A DNA stretch of 64,000 nt from [Zimmermannella] faecalis ATCC 13722 (GCF_000381765.1 NZ_KB907077.1:124001-188000); one strand, 5' to 3'. Shown: positions 50,501-58,899, counted from the stretch's first letter. Notes: generated by a model from the letters alone, not told the origin. Numbers and translations are program-made.

Positions 50501-51511
50501 ATGCGCATCGGCATCGCGGGACTCGGGCGCATCGGCACGATGCACGCCCGCAACCTCGTCGCGCTCGACGAGGTCTCGGAGCTCGTGCTCATCGGCCGCG
50601 ACCGCGGCCGACTCGAGACGCGCCGCGACGAGATCGCGGCGGCGACCGACCTCGGCTCGACCCGCCTCGTGATCGGGGAGGGCTGGGAGGAAGAGCTCCC
50701 GACCCTCGACGGCGCGGTCGTCGCAACGACGAGCGCGACGCATCCGGCCATGGCCCTCGACGCGGCGAAGGCGGGCGTCACGGCCCTCGTCGAGAAGCCG
50801 CTCGCGCTCAAGGTGACCGAACTCGAGGCCCTCGCCGACGAGCTCGAGGGCACGGGCGCCGAGACGATGGTCGCCTTCCACCGCCGCTACGACCCGGCGC
50901 ACCAGGAGCTGCGCCGGCTCGTCGCGGCGGGTGAGCTCGGCGCGCTGCGCGTCGTCACCGCGACCGGGCACGACCACTACCCGCTGCCGGCCCACTACAT
51001 TCCGGTGTCGGGCGGCATCTGGCACGACATGCTCGTGCACGACTTCGACACGATTCCCTGGGTGACGGGGGAGCGCGTCGTCGCCGTGCAAGCGAGCGGC
51101 ACGGTGCTCGACGAGCCCGCGCACGCGGAGTACGACGACGTCGACACGGCGCTCGCGGTGCTCGAGCTCGAATCGGGCGCGATCGCGACGGTCACGGGGA
51201 TGCGCCACAACGGCGCGGGGCAAGACGTGCGGCTCGAGCTGTTCGGCACGACCGCCTCGTACGCCGCGGGCCTCGACGACCGAAACCCCATGGTCTCGGC
51301 GGAGCCCGGGCAGCCCGGCGTGCCGCATCCGTACGACGACTATGCCGACCGCTTCGCACCGGCGTTCCGCGCCGAAATGCGTGCCTTCATCGACCTCGTC
51401 GCCGGTCGCGGCGAGAATCTCACGCCGCCGCGCGCGGGCATCCAAGCCATTCAGATCGCCGACGCCGCGGCCGAGTCGCTGCGCACCGGCGAACGGATTC
51501 ACCTCTCGTAG
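50501..51511 (+). CDS. Gfo/Idh/MocA-family oxidoreductase (second paralogue)
   Basis: 336 residues. NAD motif RIGIAGLGRIGTMHARNL, then VVATTSATHPAMALDAAKAGVTALVEKPLAL with the catalytic Lys of the EKP motif, FHRRYDPAHQEL (substrate arginine), and SGGIWHDMLVHDFDTIPWV with the active-site His-Asp pair. It is more distant from canonical IolG than the next gene, so it may act on a stereoisomer such as scyllo- or D-chiro-inositol or on a later ketone. Second dehydrogenase of the operon. Confidence 0.85.
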   Translation: MRIGIAGLGRIGTMHARNLVALDEVSELVLIGRDRGRLETRRDEIAAATDLGSTRLVIGEGWEEELPTLDGAVVATTSATHPAMALDAAKAGVTALVEKPLALKVTELEALADELEGTGAETMVAFHRRYDPAHQELRRLVAAGELGALRVVTATGHDHYPLPAHYIPVSGGIWHDMLVHDFDTIPWVTGERVVAVQASGTVLDEPAHAEYDDVDTALAVLELESGAIATVTGMRHNGAGQDVRLELFGTTASYAAGLDDRNPMVSAEPGQPGVPHPYDDYADRFAPAFRAEMRAFIDLVAGRGENLTPPRAGIQAIQIADAAAESLRTGERIHLS

Positions 51512-51535
51512 CTCCCTCTTAGAGAAAGACCCGAC

Positions 51536-52555
51536 ATGACGTCGAACCCCACCCTCCGTATCGGCCTCATCGGCACCGGGCGCATCGGCCAGGTGCACGC
51601 CGCGAGCGTCGCGGCGCTTCCCGGCGTCAGCCTCGACTGGGTCGCCGACCCGTTCATCGACGGCGCGACCCGCACCGCCGAGGCCTACGGCGTGCCGAAC
51701 GTGACGGCCGACCCGCTCGAGGTGATCTCGTCGGGCTCGGTCGACGGCGTCATCATCGCCGCCCCGACACCGACGCACGTCGGCCTCATCGAGGCGTCGA
51801 TCGACGCGGGCGTGCCGGTGCTCTGCGAAAAGCCGATCGACCTCGACATCGCGCGCGTCGACGCGCTGCGGGCGAAGGCCGAGGCCACCTCGACGCCCGT
51901 GCAGATCGGCTTCAACCGCCGCTTCGACCCGCACTTCGCCGAGCTGCGCCGGCGGGTCGCCGCGGGCGAGATTGGCGCGCTCGAGCAGCTCGCGATCACG
52001 AGCCGCGACCCCGAGCCGCCGGCCGCCGAGTACGTCGCCGTCTCGGGCGGCATCTTCCGCGACATGACGATTCACGACTTTGACATGGCGCGGTTCTTCG
52101 TGCCCGACATCGTCGAGGTGACGGCGCGCGGCGCCCGCCAGTTCGACTCGGCGATTGCCGCGGCGGGCGACTACGACGCGGTCGTCGTGACGCTCCGCGG
52201 CGCGAACGACGAGCTCATCACCATCACGAACTCGCGTCACAGCTCGTACGGCTACGACCAGCGCATCGAGGCGTTCGGCGCCGGCGGTCTGCTGCAGGTG
52301 AGCAACATCCCCGTGACGAACGTGCGTGCCTTCACCGGCACGAGCGTCGAGGGGCTCGCGCCGTACCGCAACTTCTTCCTCGAGCGCTACGCCGACGCGT
52401 ACCGCCTCGAACTCGAGGCGTTCGCCGAGTGGATTCGCGGCGGCATGGCGAACGCGCCGGGCTTCGACGACGGGCGGGCCGCGCTCGTGCTCGCCGACGC
52501 CGCCGTGCGCTCGGCCGCCGAGGGTGTCTCGGTCGCGGTGGACCTCCGCGCATGA
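51536..52555 (+). CDS. iolG: inositol 2-dehydrogenase (IolG)
   Basis: 339 residues. LRIGLIGTGRIGQVHAASVAAL gives the NAD site; PVLCEKPIDLDIARVDAL carries the catalytic lysine; IGFNRRFDPHFAELRRRVAAGEIGALEQLAITSRDPEPPAAEYVAVSGGIFRDMTIHDFDMARFF is strongly IolG-like, with the Asp and His of the active site in the last stretch, and TITNSRHSSYGYDQRIEAFGA is a further IolG hallmark. It converts myo-inositol to 2-keto-myo-inositol, the entry step of the pathway completed by IolE, IolD and IolB of this locus. AGAGAAAGA ribosome site; ATGA overlap with the next gene. Confidence 0.9.
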   Translation: MTSNPTLRIGLIGTGRIGQVHAASVAALPGVSLDWVADPFIDGATRTAEAYGVPNVTADPLEVISSGSVDGVIIAAPTPTHVGLIEASIDAGVPVLCEKPIDLDIARVDALRAKAEATSTPVQIGFNRRFDPHFAELRRRVAAGEIGALEQLAITSRDPEPPAAEYVAVSGGIFRDMTIHDFDMARFFVPDIVEVTARGARQFDSAIAAAGDYDAVVVTLRGANDELITITNSRHSSYGYDQRIEAFGAGGLLQVSNIPVTNVRAFTGTSVEGLAPYRNFFLERYADAYRLELEAFAEWIRGGMANAPGFDDGRAALVLADAAVRSAAEGVSVAVDLRA

Positions 52556-53397
52556 GCGAAAACGAGGCCCCCGCGCTCGTCGCAACCTGCTGGACGAGCG
52601 CGGGCACAGCTGCGCCGCTCGATAACGAGCTGAGCCCGATTCCGATCCTCGAGCGCGTGCGCGCCGCAGCGGCGACCGGATGGGCCGGCCTCGGCTTCGG
52701 CCAAGACGACCTGCGCGAGGCCCGCGACACGATCGGCTTCGAGGCCGTGCGCGCGGCGATCGACGAGGCCGGGCTCACGCACGTCGAGGTCGAGCTGCTC
52801 TCGGACTGGTGGCTGCCCGACGGCTCGTGGCGCCCGACCTGGGAGCTGCTGGTCGAGGCGGCGACGGCCCTCGGCGCGGCGTTCATCAAGCTCGGCCCCG
52901 GTATGGGGGAGCCGCTGCCCGAGGTCGCGCCCTTCGTCGAGCCGCTGCGCGCCCTCGCCGACGAGGCGCGGGCCGCGGGCATCCGACTCGCGCTCGAGCC
53001 GTTCCCCTTCGGCCTGATCGCGACCATTCCGCAAGGCGCCGAGCTCGTGCGCGCGGTCGACCGCACGAACGTCGGGCTCGTCGTCGACTCGTGGCACGTG
53101 TTCCGACCCGGCACATCGTTCGCCGAACTGCGCGACTGCCTCGACCGCGACCTCATCTTCGGCGTCGAACTCAGCGATACCGACGCCGAGGTGCGCGGCA
53201 CCCTGTTCGAAGACACGCGCGACAACCGCCGCTACGTCGGCGACGGGGTGCAGGACGTCGCCGGCTTTGTGCGCACGATGCGCGAGCTCGGCTTCGACGG
53301 GCCGTGGGGCGTCGAGGTTCTCTCGAACGAGCACCGGGCTCGCGACCTCGCCGACGGGCTGCGCCACGCCCGCGCGACGGCGCTCACGGCCTTCTAG
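52552..53397 (+). CDS. sugar phosphate isomerase/epimerase (IolI/IolH-like TIM barrel)
   Basis: 281 residues. AP-endonuclease-2 family barrel: AAATGWAGLGFGQDDL, HVEVELLSDWWLPDG (first metal glutamate), GAAFIKLGPGM, IRLALEPFPFG (second glutamate), VGLVVDSWHVFRPG (Asp-His) and GVELSDTD. Relatives include inosose isomerase IolI and IolH. It probably interconverts inosose isomers so that other inositols can enter the pathway; the exact reaction is inferred. Last gene of the plus-strand operon, followed by a strong bidirectional hairpin. Confidence 0.8.
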   Translation: MSENEAPALVATCWTSAGTAAPLDNELSPIPILERVRAAAATGWAGLGFGQDDLREARDTIGFEAVRAAIDEAGLTHVEVELLSDWWLPDGSWRPTWELLVEAATALGAAFIKLGPGMGEPLPEVAPFVEPLRALADEARAAGIRLALEPFPFGLIATIPQGAELVRAVDRTNVGLVVDSWHVFRPGTSFAELRDCLDRDLIFGVELSDTDAEVRGTLFEDTRDNRRYVGDGVQDVAGFVRTMRELGFDGPWGVEVLSNEHRARDLADGLRHARATALTAF

Positions 53398-53406
53398 ATC
53401 GTCAGA

Positions 53407-53453
53407 ACGAAGCCGGGGCGCGTATCCAATTCGGATACGCGCCCCGGCTTCGT
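53407..53453. terminator. bidirectional hairpin terminator
   Basis: Perfect 21-nt arms (53407-53427 and 53433-53453; left arm starts ACGAAGCCGGGGCG, right arm ends CCCCGGCTTCGT) with a 5-base AATTC loop. Lies between the convergent isomerase and iolB genes. Confidence 0.85.
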
Positions 53454-53462
53454 CGTGCGTGG

Positions 53463-54362
53463 CTAGTTCTTGCCGAGCGGCAGTCGCGAGTCGAGCGGCT
53501 GCGACTCGAGATCGCTGCGCACCCACTCGTGGGCGGGGTCGTTCGCGACGATCCAGGTGCGGGCCGTGCCGGGGCCGGCCATGACGTTGAGGTAGTAGAG
53601 GTGGTAGCCGGGCGCGGCGGCGGCCGGGCCGTGGTAACCACGCGCGACCGTGGCGACGTCGCCCGAGCGCACGACCTCGTCGATCGGGTCGTCGCCCTCG
53701 GCGCCGGGATACGTGTGGAACAGGCCGATCGCGTCGGCGTCGCGCGGGGTCTCGGTGTCGCGGGCCGCCTCGAAGTAGTAGATCTCCTCGAGGATCGCCT
53801 CTTCGCCGGGACGGTCGGTGTCGTGCTTGTGCGGCGGGTACGACGACCAGTTGCCGGCGGGCGTGATGACTTCGCACACGAGCAGCTTCGCGGCCTCGGG
53901 CAGCGCCGCGGGCATCCCGAAGCTGTGCACCTCACGCGAGGTGACGCCGTTGCCGCGCAGCTCGATCTCGGTGTCGGAGGCGGGCACGTAACGGGCCGCG
54001 GCGCGCTGCTCGGTGGGCGCCTCGGTGACGGCGACGCGGCCGTTACCCGTGAGGGTCGCGGCGGTGCCGGCGCCGAGGAACAGCACGTCGGTCGGGCCCG
54101 AGAAGACGGTCGCGCGGCCGGCGAGCTCCTGCGTGACGGCGGCGGCGTCGGGCTCGGTGTAGGTCACGCTGAACGAGCCGGCGAGCGGCACGATGATGCG
54201 CTCGATGTCGCCGGCGGGGAGCTCGGCGGTCTCGCCGTCGAGGTCGGCGACGCGCAGGCCGGTGTGCTCCCAGCTCTCGAGCGAGTCGTCGATGACGGTC
54301 TCCCACGGGCCGCTCGCGAGGTCGCCCTTGCGGTGGAACCATTCTGGGGTGCTGGAGGTCAT
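53463..54362 (-). CDS. iolB: 5-deoxy-glucuronate isomerase (IolB)
   Basis: 299 residues, double-cupin fold. Recognisable motifs: ERIIVPLAGSFSVTY in the N-terminal cupin; REVHSFG, LLVCEVITPAGNWSSYPPHKHDTDRPGEEAILEEIYYFEA, the metal-binding His-x-His and Glu of the C-terminal cupin; and RGYHGPAAAAPGYHLYYLNVMAGP. These match IolB, which isomerises 5-deoxy-D-glucuronate (the IolD product) to 2-deoxy-5-keto-D-gluconate. Start fixed at MTSSTPEWF by GAAAGG eight bases upstream. It is the last gene of the minus-strand operon with the kinase and split transketolase. Confidence 0.92.
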   Translation of the reverse strand: MTSSTPEWFHRKGDLASGPWETVIDDSLESWEHTGLRVADLDGETAELPAGDIERIIVPLAGSFSVTYTEPDAAAVTQELAGRATVFSGPTDVLFLGAGTAATLTGNGRVAVTEAPTEQRAAARYVPASDTEIELRGNGVTSREVHSFGMPAALPEAAKLLVCEVITPAGNWSSYPPHKHDTDRPGEEAILEEIYYFEAARDTETPRDADAIGLFHTYPGAEGDDPIDEVVRSGDVATVARGYHGPAAAAPGYHLYYLNVMAGPGTARTWIVANDPAHEWVRSDLESQPLDSRLPLGKN

Positions 54363-54393
54363 GCAAATGCCTTTCGTGCGTGGATGTTCGGTA

Positions 54394-55419
54394 CTAGTGC
54401 GCGTCAAGGCGCAGGTCGAGCGGTGGAGTGCCGACGCGAACGCCGTTCGGAATGGGGAACGTGGTCGCGACGGCGTCGACCGTGCTCACGGTCTGCGCGC
54501 CCCAGGCGACCGCGCGGCGGAGCGCCCGGACGGGGCTCGAACCGGTGCCGTCGCGGCGGCTGTCGGCGAGGAATCCGGCGAGCGCGGCGTCGCCCGCGCC
54601 GGTCGTGTTCACGACCTCGACGCGCGGGGAGTCGGCCCACGCGACGTCGTGCTGCGTCACGAGCACGGCGCCGGCGGCACCGAGGCTCGCGAGCACGGCC
54701 CGGGCGCCGCGCGCGACGAGGTCGCGCGCCGCGTCGACCGCGTCGCCGACCGTGACGAGCTCGCGCCCGGTCGCGTCGGCGAGCTCGAGCACGTTCGGCT
54801 TTACGAGGTCGGGGGAGTACCCGGCGTCGAGCCACTCCGCGATCGCCGCGCCGCCCGAGTCGAGCGTGATGCGGGCACCGAGCGCGCGGGCGCGGGCGAT
54901 GAGGCTCGCGGGCGAGAGCGCGGCGCCGTCCTCGGCGCGCCGCGGGATGCTTCCGGCCACGACGAGCCAGTCGGCGTCGAGCTCGCGCAGGGCGGCGATC
55001 GTTTCGTCGCCGAGGCGCGCCCACTCCGCGTGGGAGAGCGGGCGCGGCGCCTCGTTGAAGTTCGTGGTCGCGCCGTCGTCGGCGATCACGACGGTGTTCA
55101 CCCGTGCCGGTTGGTTCGCGGCGACGATGCGGTAGAGCCCCGCCTCGACCGCGAGGTGGCGATCGGTCTCGGAGAGCGTCGTCACCGCCGCCGTGCGGGC
55201 GCCAGCGTTGCGGAGGTTCCGCGCAACGTTGACGCCCTTGCCCGCGAGGAACGAGCGCACGTGCCGGGCGCGGTTCACGGTTTCGGTGCGCATCGCGTCG
55301 ATCATGTACACGCGATCGATCGCCGGCGACGGCGTGAGCGTGACGACCCGGGCGCGGAGCGGATCCCCGCCCGGTGCGTGCGTTCCAGCTGCGGTTGCGG
55401 CTGCGGTTACGGCGGTCAT
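54394..55419 (-). CDS. 1-phosphofructokinase/LacC-type PfkB sugar kinase
   Basis: 341 residues. FruK/LacC landmarks: LTPSPAIDRVYMIDAM at the N-terminus, FLAGKGVNVARNLRNAGA (substrate-binding glycine-asparagine motif), LVVAGSIPRR, DLVKPNVLELADATGR and VVNTTGAGDAALAGFL with the catalytic aspartate. IolC, the usual kinase of the pathway, is a different PfkB subgroup. Given position between transketolase and iolB it may phosphorylate 2-deoxy-5-keto-gluconate or a ketose made downstream (inference). Ribosome site GGAG five bases before the ATG at 55419. Confidence 0.85.
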   Translation of the reverse strand: MTAVTAAATAAGTHAPGGDPLRARVVTLTPSPAIDRVYMIDAMRTETVNRARHVRSFLAGKGVNVARNLRNAGARTAAVTTLSETDRHLAVEAGLYRIVAANQPARVNTVVIADDGATTNFNEAPRPLSHAEWARLGDETIAALRELDADWLVVAGSIPRRAEDGAALSPASLIARARALGARITLDSGGAAIAEWLDAGYSPDLVKPNVLELADATGRELVTVGDAVDAARDLVARGARAVLASLGAAGAVLVTQHDVAWADSPRVEVVNTTGAGDAALAGFLADSRRDGTGSSPVRALRRAVAWGAQTVSTVDAVATTFPIPNGVRVGTPPLDLRLDAH

Positions 55420-55421
55420 GG

Positions 55422-56357
55422 TTACTCCACGGTTGCGCGTTGGGTGGCGAGGACGGCCTCGGCGACGCGTTCGGGCGAGAGGCCGTACTTGTCGAGGAGG
55501 AAGTCGTTCGGGGCGGATTCCGACCAGCGGTCTTCGAGGCCGATGCGCTGCACGCGGGTCGTGCCGCGCTCGGCGAGCACCTCGGCGATGAGCCCGCCGA
55601 GGCCACCGATGCGGGAGTGCTCCTCGACCGTGATGACCTCGTCGGCGTCGCCGATGAGGTCGAGGAGCGCGTCGACGTCGAGGGGCTTCAGCGTCGGCAG
55701 GTGAATGAGCTTCGCGCTCACGCCTTGCTCGGCGAGGAGGCGCACGGTCTCCCGCACGCGCGAGGTCTGCACGCCGGTCGAGATGAGCGTGACGTCGGTG
55801 CCGTTGGCGATGAGGCGCGGCGTGCCGAGCGAGAACTCGTAGCCCTCGTCGAACACCGGCTCGACCGCGTCGCGCGCGACGCGCACGTAGAGCGGGCCAT
55901 CCCACTCTGCTGCCCAGCGGAAGATCGCCTCGGCCTCGAACTCGTCGGCGGGCGCGAGCACCGTCATGTTCGGCATCGCGCGCATGATCGCGAGGTCTTC
56001 GATGTCCTGGTGCGTCTTGCCGCTCGACCCGTTGAGCAGGCCGCTGTATGCACCGGCGATGCGCACGGGCGCCTTCGTCTGCGAGACGTGCATGCGAATC
56101 TGGTCGAGTGCTCGGTGGGTGAGGAACACCCCGAACGTCGAGAGCCAGGGGCGGTAGCCGACCGTCGAGAGCCCGAACGCCATGCCCACGAGGTTCTGTT
56201 CGGCGATGCCGACCTCGATGAACGCGTTCGGCACCTTCTCGGCGACGATGTCGGCGCGCGTCGAGGTGGCGAGGTCACCGTCGAGCACGATCACGCGGTC
56301 GTCGGATGCTGCGAGGTCGGCGAGCGTTTCGCCCCAGACCAGTCGTTGTGCCTTCAT
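55422..56357 (-). CDS. transketolase, C-terminal subunit
   Basis: 311 residues: pyrimidine domain (1-180: VIVLDGDLATSTRADIVAEKVPNAFIEVGIAEQNLVGMAFGLSTVGYRPWLSTFGVFLTHRALDQIR, with the catalytic glutamate in GIAEQN) and the C-terminal transketolase domain (200-311, DVTLISTGVQTSRVRE... EEHSRIGGLGGLIAEVLAE). GKTHQDIEDLAIMRAMPNMTVLAPAD is conserved. Like many archaeal and actinobacterial transketolases the enzyme is split; the N-terminal subunit is encoded immediately upstream with a 1-bp overlap, assuring equal synthesis. The kinase gene begins 2 bp after its stop. Confidence 0.9.
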   Translation of the reverse strand: MKAQRLVWGETLADLAASDDRVIVLDGDLATSTRADIVAEKVPNAFIEVGIAEQNLVGMAFGLSTVGYRPWLSTFGVFLTHRALDQIRMHVSQTKAPVRIAGAYSGLLNGSSGKTHQDIEDLAIMRAMPNMTVLAPADEFEAEAIFRWAAEWDGPLYVRVARDAVEPVFDEGYEFSLGTPRLIANGTDVTLISTGVQTSRVRETVRLLAEQGVSAKLIHLPTLKPLDVDALLDLIGDADEVITVEEHSRIGGLGGLIAEVLAERGTTRVQRIGLEDRWSESAPNDFLLDKYGLSPERVAEAVLATQRATVE

Positions 56358-57241
56358 TAGTTGTTCCCTTCCGCACCGATGAGCTCGCCGCGCGCGGTCG
56401 CGAGCTGTTCGGGGCTCGCAACGCCGTTGTGCCACTTGTAGGTTCCTTCGGTGAAGGAGATGCCCTTGCCCTTCGTGGTGTTCGCAATGATCACCGTGGG
56501 CTTGCCGGCCGAGCCGCGCTTCGCCGTCACGTCGTCGAAGGTCGTGAGAATCTCGTCGAAGTCGTGTCCGTCGATCGACACCGCGTTCCAGCCGAAGCCG
56601 GTGAACACGCGCTCGAGGTCGACGTGGCCGACCGGCTCGCTGCGATCGAAGCGGTCGGTCTCGGCCGCGGGCCAGCCGTACTGCTGGAGGCCGTTGAGAT
56701 CGATGATGAGCGTGAGGTTATCGAGCCCGAACCGCGAGGCCGACAGCACCGTCTCCCAGATCATGCCCTCCTCGAGCTCGCCGTCGCCGACCATGACCCA
56801 GGTGTGGAAGTCCTTGCCGAGGCGCTTCGCGCCGAGCGCCATGCCGGCACCGGCCGCGAGGCCCTGGCCGAGCGAGCCCGAGGAGGCGTCGATGCCCGGC
56901 GTGACGAGCATGTCGGGGTGCCCCTGCAGGCGCGAGTCGCCGTGGTCGAACGTCGCGAGCTCTTCGCGGGGGAAGTAGCCGCGCAGCGCGAGCACCGAGT
57001 AGAGGCCGATGGCCGAGTGCCCCTTCGAGAGGATGAACCGGTCGCGGTCGGGGTTCTGCGGGTCGGCGGGGTCGACGTTGAGCTTCGCGAAGTAGAGCGA
57101 GATGAGCAGGTCGGTGGCCGACAGGGGGCCGCCAATGTGGCCCGCCTTGCTCGCGGTGACGGTGTCGATGATCGACCAGCGAGCCTGTCGGGACAGGGCC
57201 GCGAGCTCTTCGCGGGATGGTCGGGTGGAGGTATCGGGCAT
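56357..57241 (-). CDS. transketolase, N-terminal (ThDP-diphosphate-binding) subunit
   Basis: 294 residues. SKAGHIGGPLSATDLLISLYF, SKGHSAIGLYSVLALRGYF, GIDASSGSLGQGLAAGAGMALGAKRLG and VMVGDGELEEGMIWETVLSASRFGLDNLTLIIDLNGLQQYG give the substrate histidines and the GDG-N Mg/diphosphate site. The start at MPDTSTRP has AGGAG six bases upstream; an ATG at 57262 is less likely. First gene of the operon and divergent from two IclR regulators. The pair would transfer two-carbon ketol units; its specific role in inositol metabolism is not established. Confidence 0.9.
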   Translation of the reverse strand: MPDTSTRPSREELAALSRQARWSIIDTVTASKAGHIGGPLSATDLLISLYFAKLNVDPADPQNPDRDRFILSKGHSAIGLYSVLALRGYFPREELATFDHGDSRLQGHPDMLVTPGIDASSGSLGQGLAAGAGMALGAKRLGKDFHTWVMVGDGELEEGMIWETVLSASRFGLDNLTLIIDLNGLQQYGWPAAETDRFDRSEPVGHVDLERVFTGFGWNAVSIDGHDFDEILTTFDDVTAKRGSAGKPTVIIANTTKGKGISFTEGTYKWHNGVASPEQLATARGELIGAEGNN

Positions 57242-57305
57242 TGCGACTCCTTTGGTTGGCAACAGCTAGGTCATTTCTATCACGCATCGAACAGCTAGTC
57301 CAGTA

Positions 57306-57329
57306 TGTGAGATGTGTGAGATGATTCAC
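57306..57329. promoter_or_regulatory. tandem 9-bp repeat and dyad between transketolase and iclR
   Basis: TGTGAGATG occurs twice in direct tandem (57306-57314 and 57315-57323), and the second copy joins into the dyad GTGA-N6-TCAC (57316-57329). It lies midway between divergent starts, a natural operator for the adjacent IclR proteins. Confidence 0.45.
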
Positions 57330-57363
57330 GTACGGTTGTCCACCCCGTGAGAGAGTTGTTCCC

Positions 57364-58143
57364 GTGACTAGCACCGATGCCAGCCCCGCGCGCCTCGAGA
57401 TCATCGATAAAGCCGACGCGCTCATTCGCCTGCTCGCCGACGAGGGCGAGCGCAGCGCCACCGACATTGCCACGGAGTTGGGTGAACCGACGAGCTCTGT
57501 CTACCGGCTGCTCACGAGCCTGACGGCGCTCGACTTTGTCGAGCCGGGCGTGCGGCGCGGCACCTACCGCCTCGGCATCGACCTCATGCGGCTCGGCGGC
57601 GTCGTCGAAGACCGGCTCAACCTGCGCGACGCGGTTGCGCCCGAGCTGCGCGGCCTGCTTGAGGCGACCGGGCTCACCGTGTTCCTCTGCATTCGCGCCG
57701 GCGAACGAGCCGTGTGTATTGAGCGCCTCGAGGGCCGCAACGTCCGCTCGCTCGCGCTCGTGCTCGGTCAGTCGCTGCCGCTGCACCGGGGTGCCGCACC
57801 CCGGGCGATTCTCGCGAACCTGCCAGCGGGGGAGCGAGCCACGGTGTGTGAGCTGCTCCGCGACGACCCCGAGTATCCGCCCACGCCCGACGACGCGCCC
57901 GATAGTGAGGCGTTCGCGCAGGTGCGGGCCGACGGATACGCGCTGTCGGACGGCGATGTGACGCCCGGCATTGCCTCGCTCGGCGCGCCCGTGCGCAACC
58001 ATCGCGGCGAGGTCGTCGCCGCAATCTCGGTGAGTGGGCTGCGGGCGCACACGCTCGATCCGGAGCTTGCCGTCGTCGATCTCGTTCGGGCCGCAACCCT
58101 GCGCGCGAGCGAATCGCTCGGATTCCGGGAGGGGGAGCACTAA
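57364..58143 (+). CDS. IclR-family transcriptional regulator (first of tandem pair)
   Basis: 259 residues from GTG. Winged helix at about 12-75 (IIDKADALIRLLADEGERSATDIATELGEPTSSVYRLLTSLTALDFVEPG) and the effector domain after about 85 (TVFLCIRAGERAVCIERLEGRNVRSLALVLGQSLPLHRGAAPRAILA... YALSDGDVTPGIASLGAPVRNHRGEVVAAISVSGLR). Divergent from the transketolase-kinase-iolB operon, which it probably regulates. Its stop overlaps the ATG of the second IclR gene by one base, so the two may be co-produced and possibly heteromeric. Confidence 0.88.
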   Translation: MTSTDASPARLEIIDKADALIRLLADEGERSATDIATELGEPTSSVYRLLTSLTALDFVEPGVRRGTYRLGIDLMRLGGVVEDRLNLRDAVAPELRGLLEATGLTVFLCIRAGERAVCIERLEGRNVRSLALVLGQSLPLHRGAAPRAILANLPAGERATVCELLRDDPEYPPTPDDAPDSEAFAQVRADGYALSDGDVTPGIASLGAPVRNHRGEVVAAISVSGLRAHTLDPELAVVDLVRAATLRASESLGFREGEH

Positions 58144-58880
58144 TGGCCACGATTCGCGTACTGGCGAATGCCCGGCAGCTCATCGACGCGCTCGCCGAGC
58201 ACGGGCCGCTGAGCCCGGCCGAGGCGGCGAAGCTGCTCGAGATTCCGCGGCCGACCGTGTATCGCCTCGCCGAGGCGCTCGCGGCGGTCGACCTCGTCGA
58301 GCCGCTGCCCGACTCCCGTCTCGCGCTGTCGCACCGCTGGCTGCGGCTCGCCGAGTCGGCTCGGCTTGGGCTGACCGAGTGGGAGGGTGCGGGGGAGATT
58401 CTCGATCGCCTCGCCGAGAGCACCCGGCAAACCGCGTTCCTCAGCGTGCCGCGCCGAACGGGCGCCGTCTGTGTCGCCTGGGCGCAGGGGTACGACGTGG
58501 GGATCCTGCTGCTGCGGCCCGGCCGCTCGCTGCCATACCACGCCGGGGCCGCCGGCCGGGTGCTGCTCGCGCTCGCGCATCCGAACCCCGACGAGTTTCT
58601 CGAGGGCGCGCCCTTCGAATCGTTCACGGCCGAGACGATGACCGAGGCGGCCTCACTCAGTCGCGATCTCGATGAGATTCGCGCGCGCGGCTACTCAGTG
58701 TCCGATGAAGACGTCACGGTCGGCGTCGGCGCCGTCGGCATGCCGGTGCGGGATGCGAGCGGGCAGGTGATCGCGGCCCTCTCGCTCAGTGGCTTCGCGG
58801 GAGAAATCGCCGCGAAGCGCGACGAGTATGTCGCGGCGACGTTCGAGGCGGTCGCCGAGCTCGAGGTGCTGAATTCCTGA
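58143..58880 (+). CDS. IclR-family transcriptional regulator (second of tandem pair)
   Basis: 245 residues. Winged helix at 1-60 (ANARQLIDALAEHGPLSPAEAAKLLEIPRPTVYRLAEALAAVDLVEPL) and an effector domain (TAFLSVPRRTGAVCVAWAQGYDVGILLLRPGRSLPYHAGAAGRVLLA... YSVSDEDVTVGVGAVGMPVRDASGQVIAALSLSGFAGE). It is about one-third identical by eye to its upstream neighbour, suggesting an old duplication. It precedes iolD by 77 bp with a 13-bp dyad in the gap, so it is a candidate regulator of iolD. Confidence 0.87.
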   Translation: MATIRVLANARQLIDALAEHGPLSPAEAAKLLEIPRPTVYRLAEALAAVDLVEPLPDSRLALSHRWLRLAESARLGLTEWEGAGEILDRLAESTRQTAFLSVPRRTGAVCVAWAQGYDVGILLLRPGRSLPYHAGAAGRVLLALAHPNPDEFLEGAPFESFTAETMTEAASLSRDLDEIRARGYSVSDEDVTVGVGAVGMPVRDASGQVIAALSLSGFAGEIAAKRDEYVAATFEAVAELEVLNS

Positions 58881-58886
58881 AAGTCT

Positions 58887-58899
58887 TCCACCTGGTGGA
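58887..58899. promoter_or_regulatory. 13-bp dyad TCCACC-T-GGTGGA upstream of iolD
   Basis: A perfect dyad in the gap between the second iclR and iolD. The half TCCACC recurs at 57339-57344 in the transketolase/iclR spacer, and GTGGACGC recurs just downstream at about 58922, so it may be an IclR binding element. Confidence 0.4.

Noticed and set aside
50285-52585. Long minus-strand open frame opposite iolE, the Gfo/Idh genes and iolG
   Set aside because: Shadow of the coding plus strand: arginine-rich with no recognisable domain, while the plus-strand genes have clear catalytic motifs.
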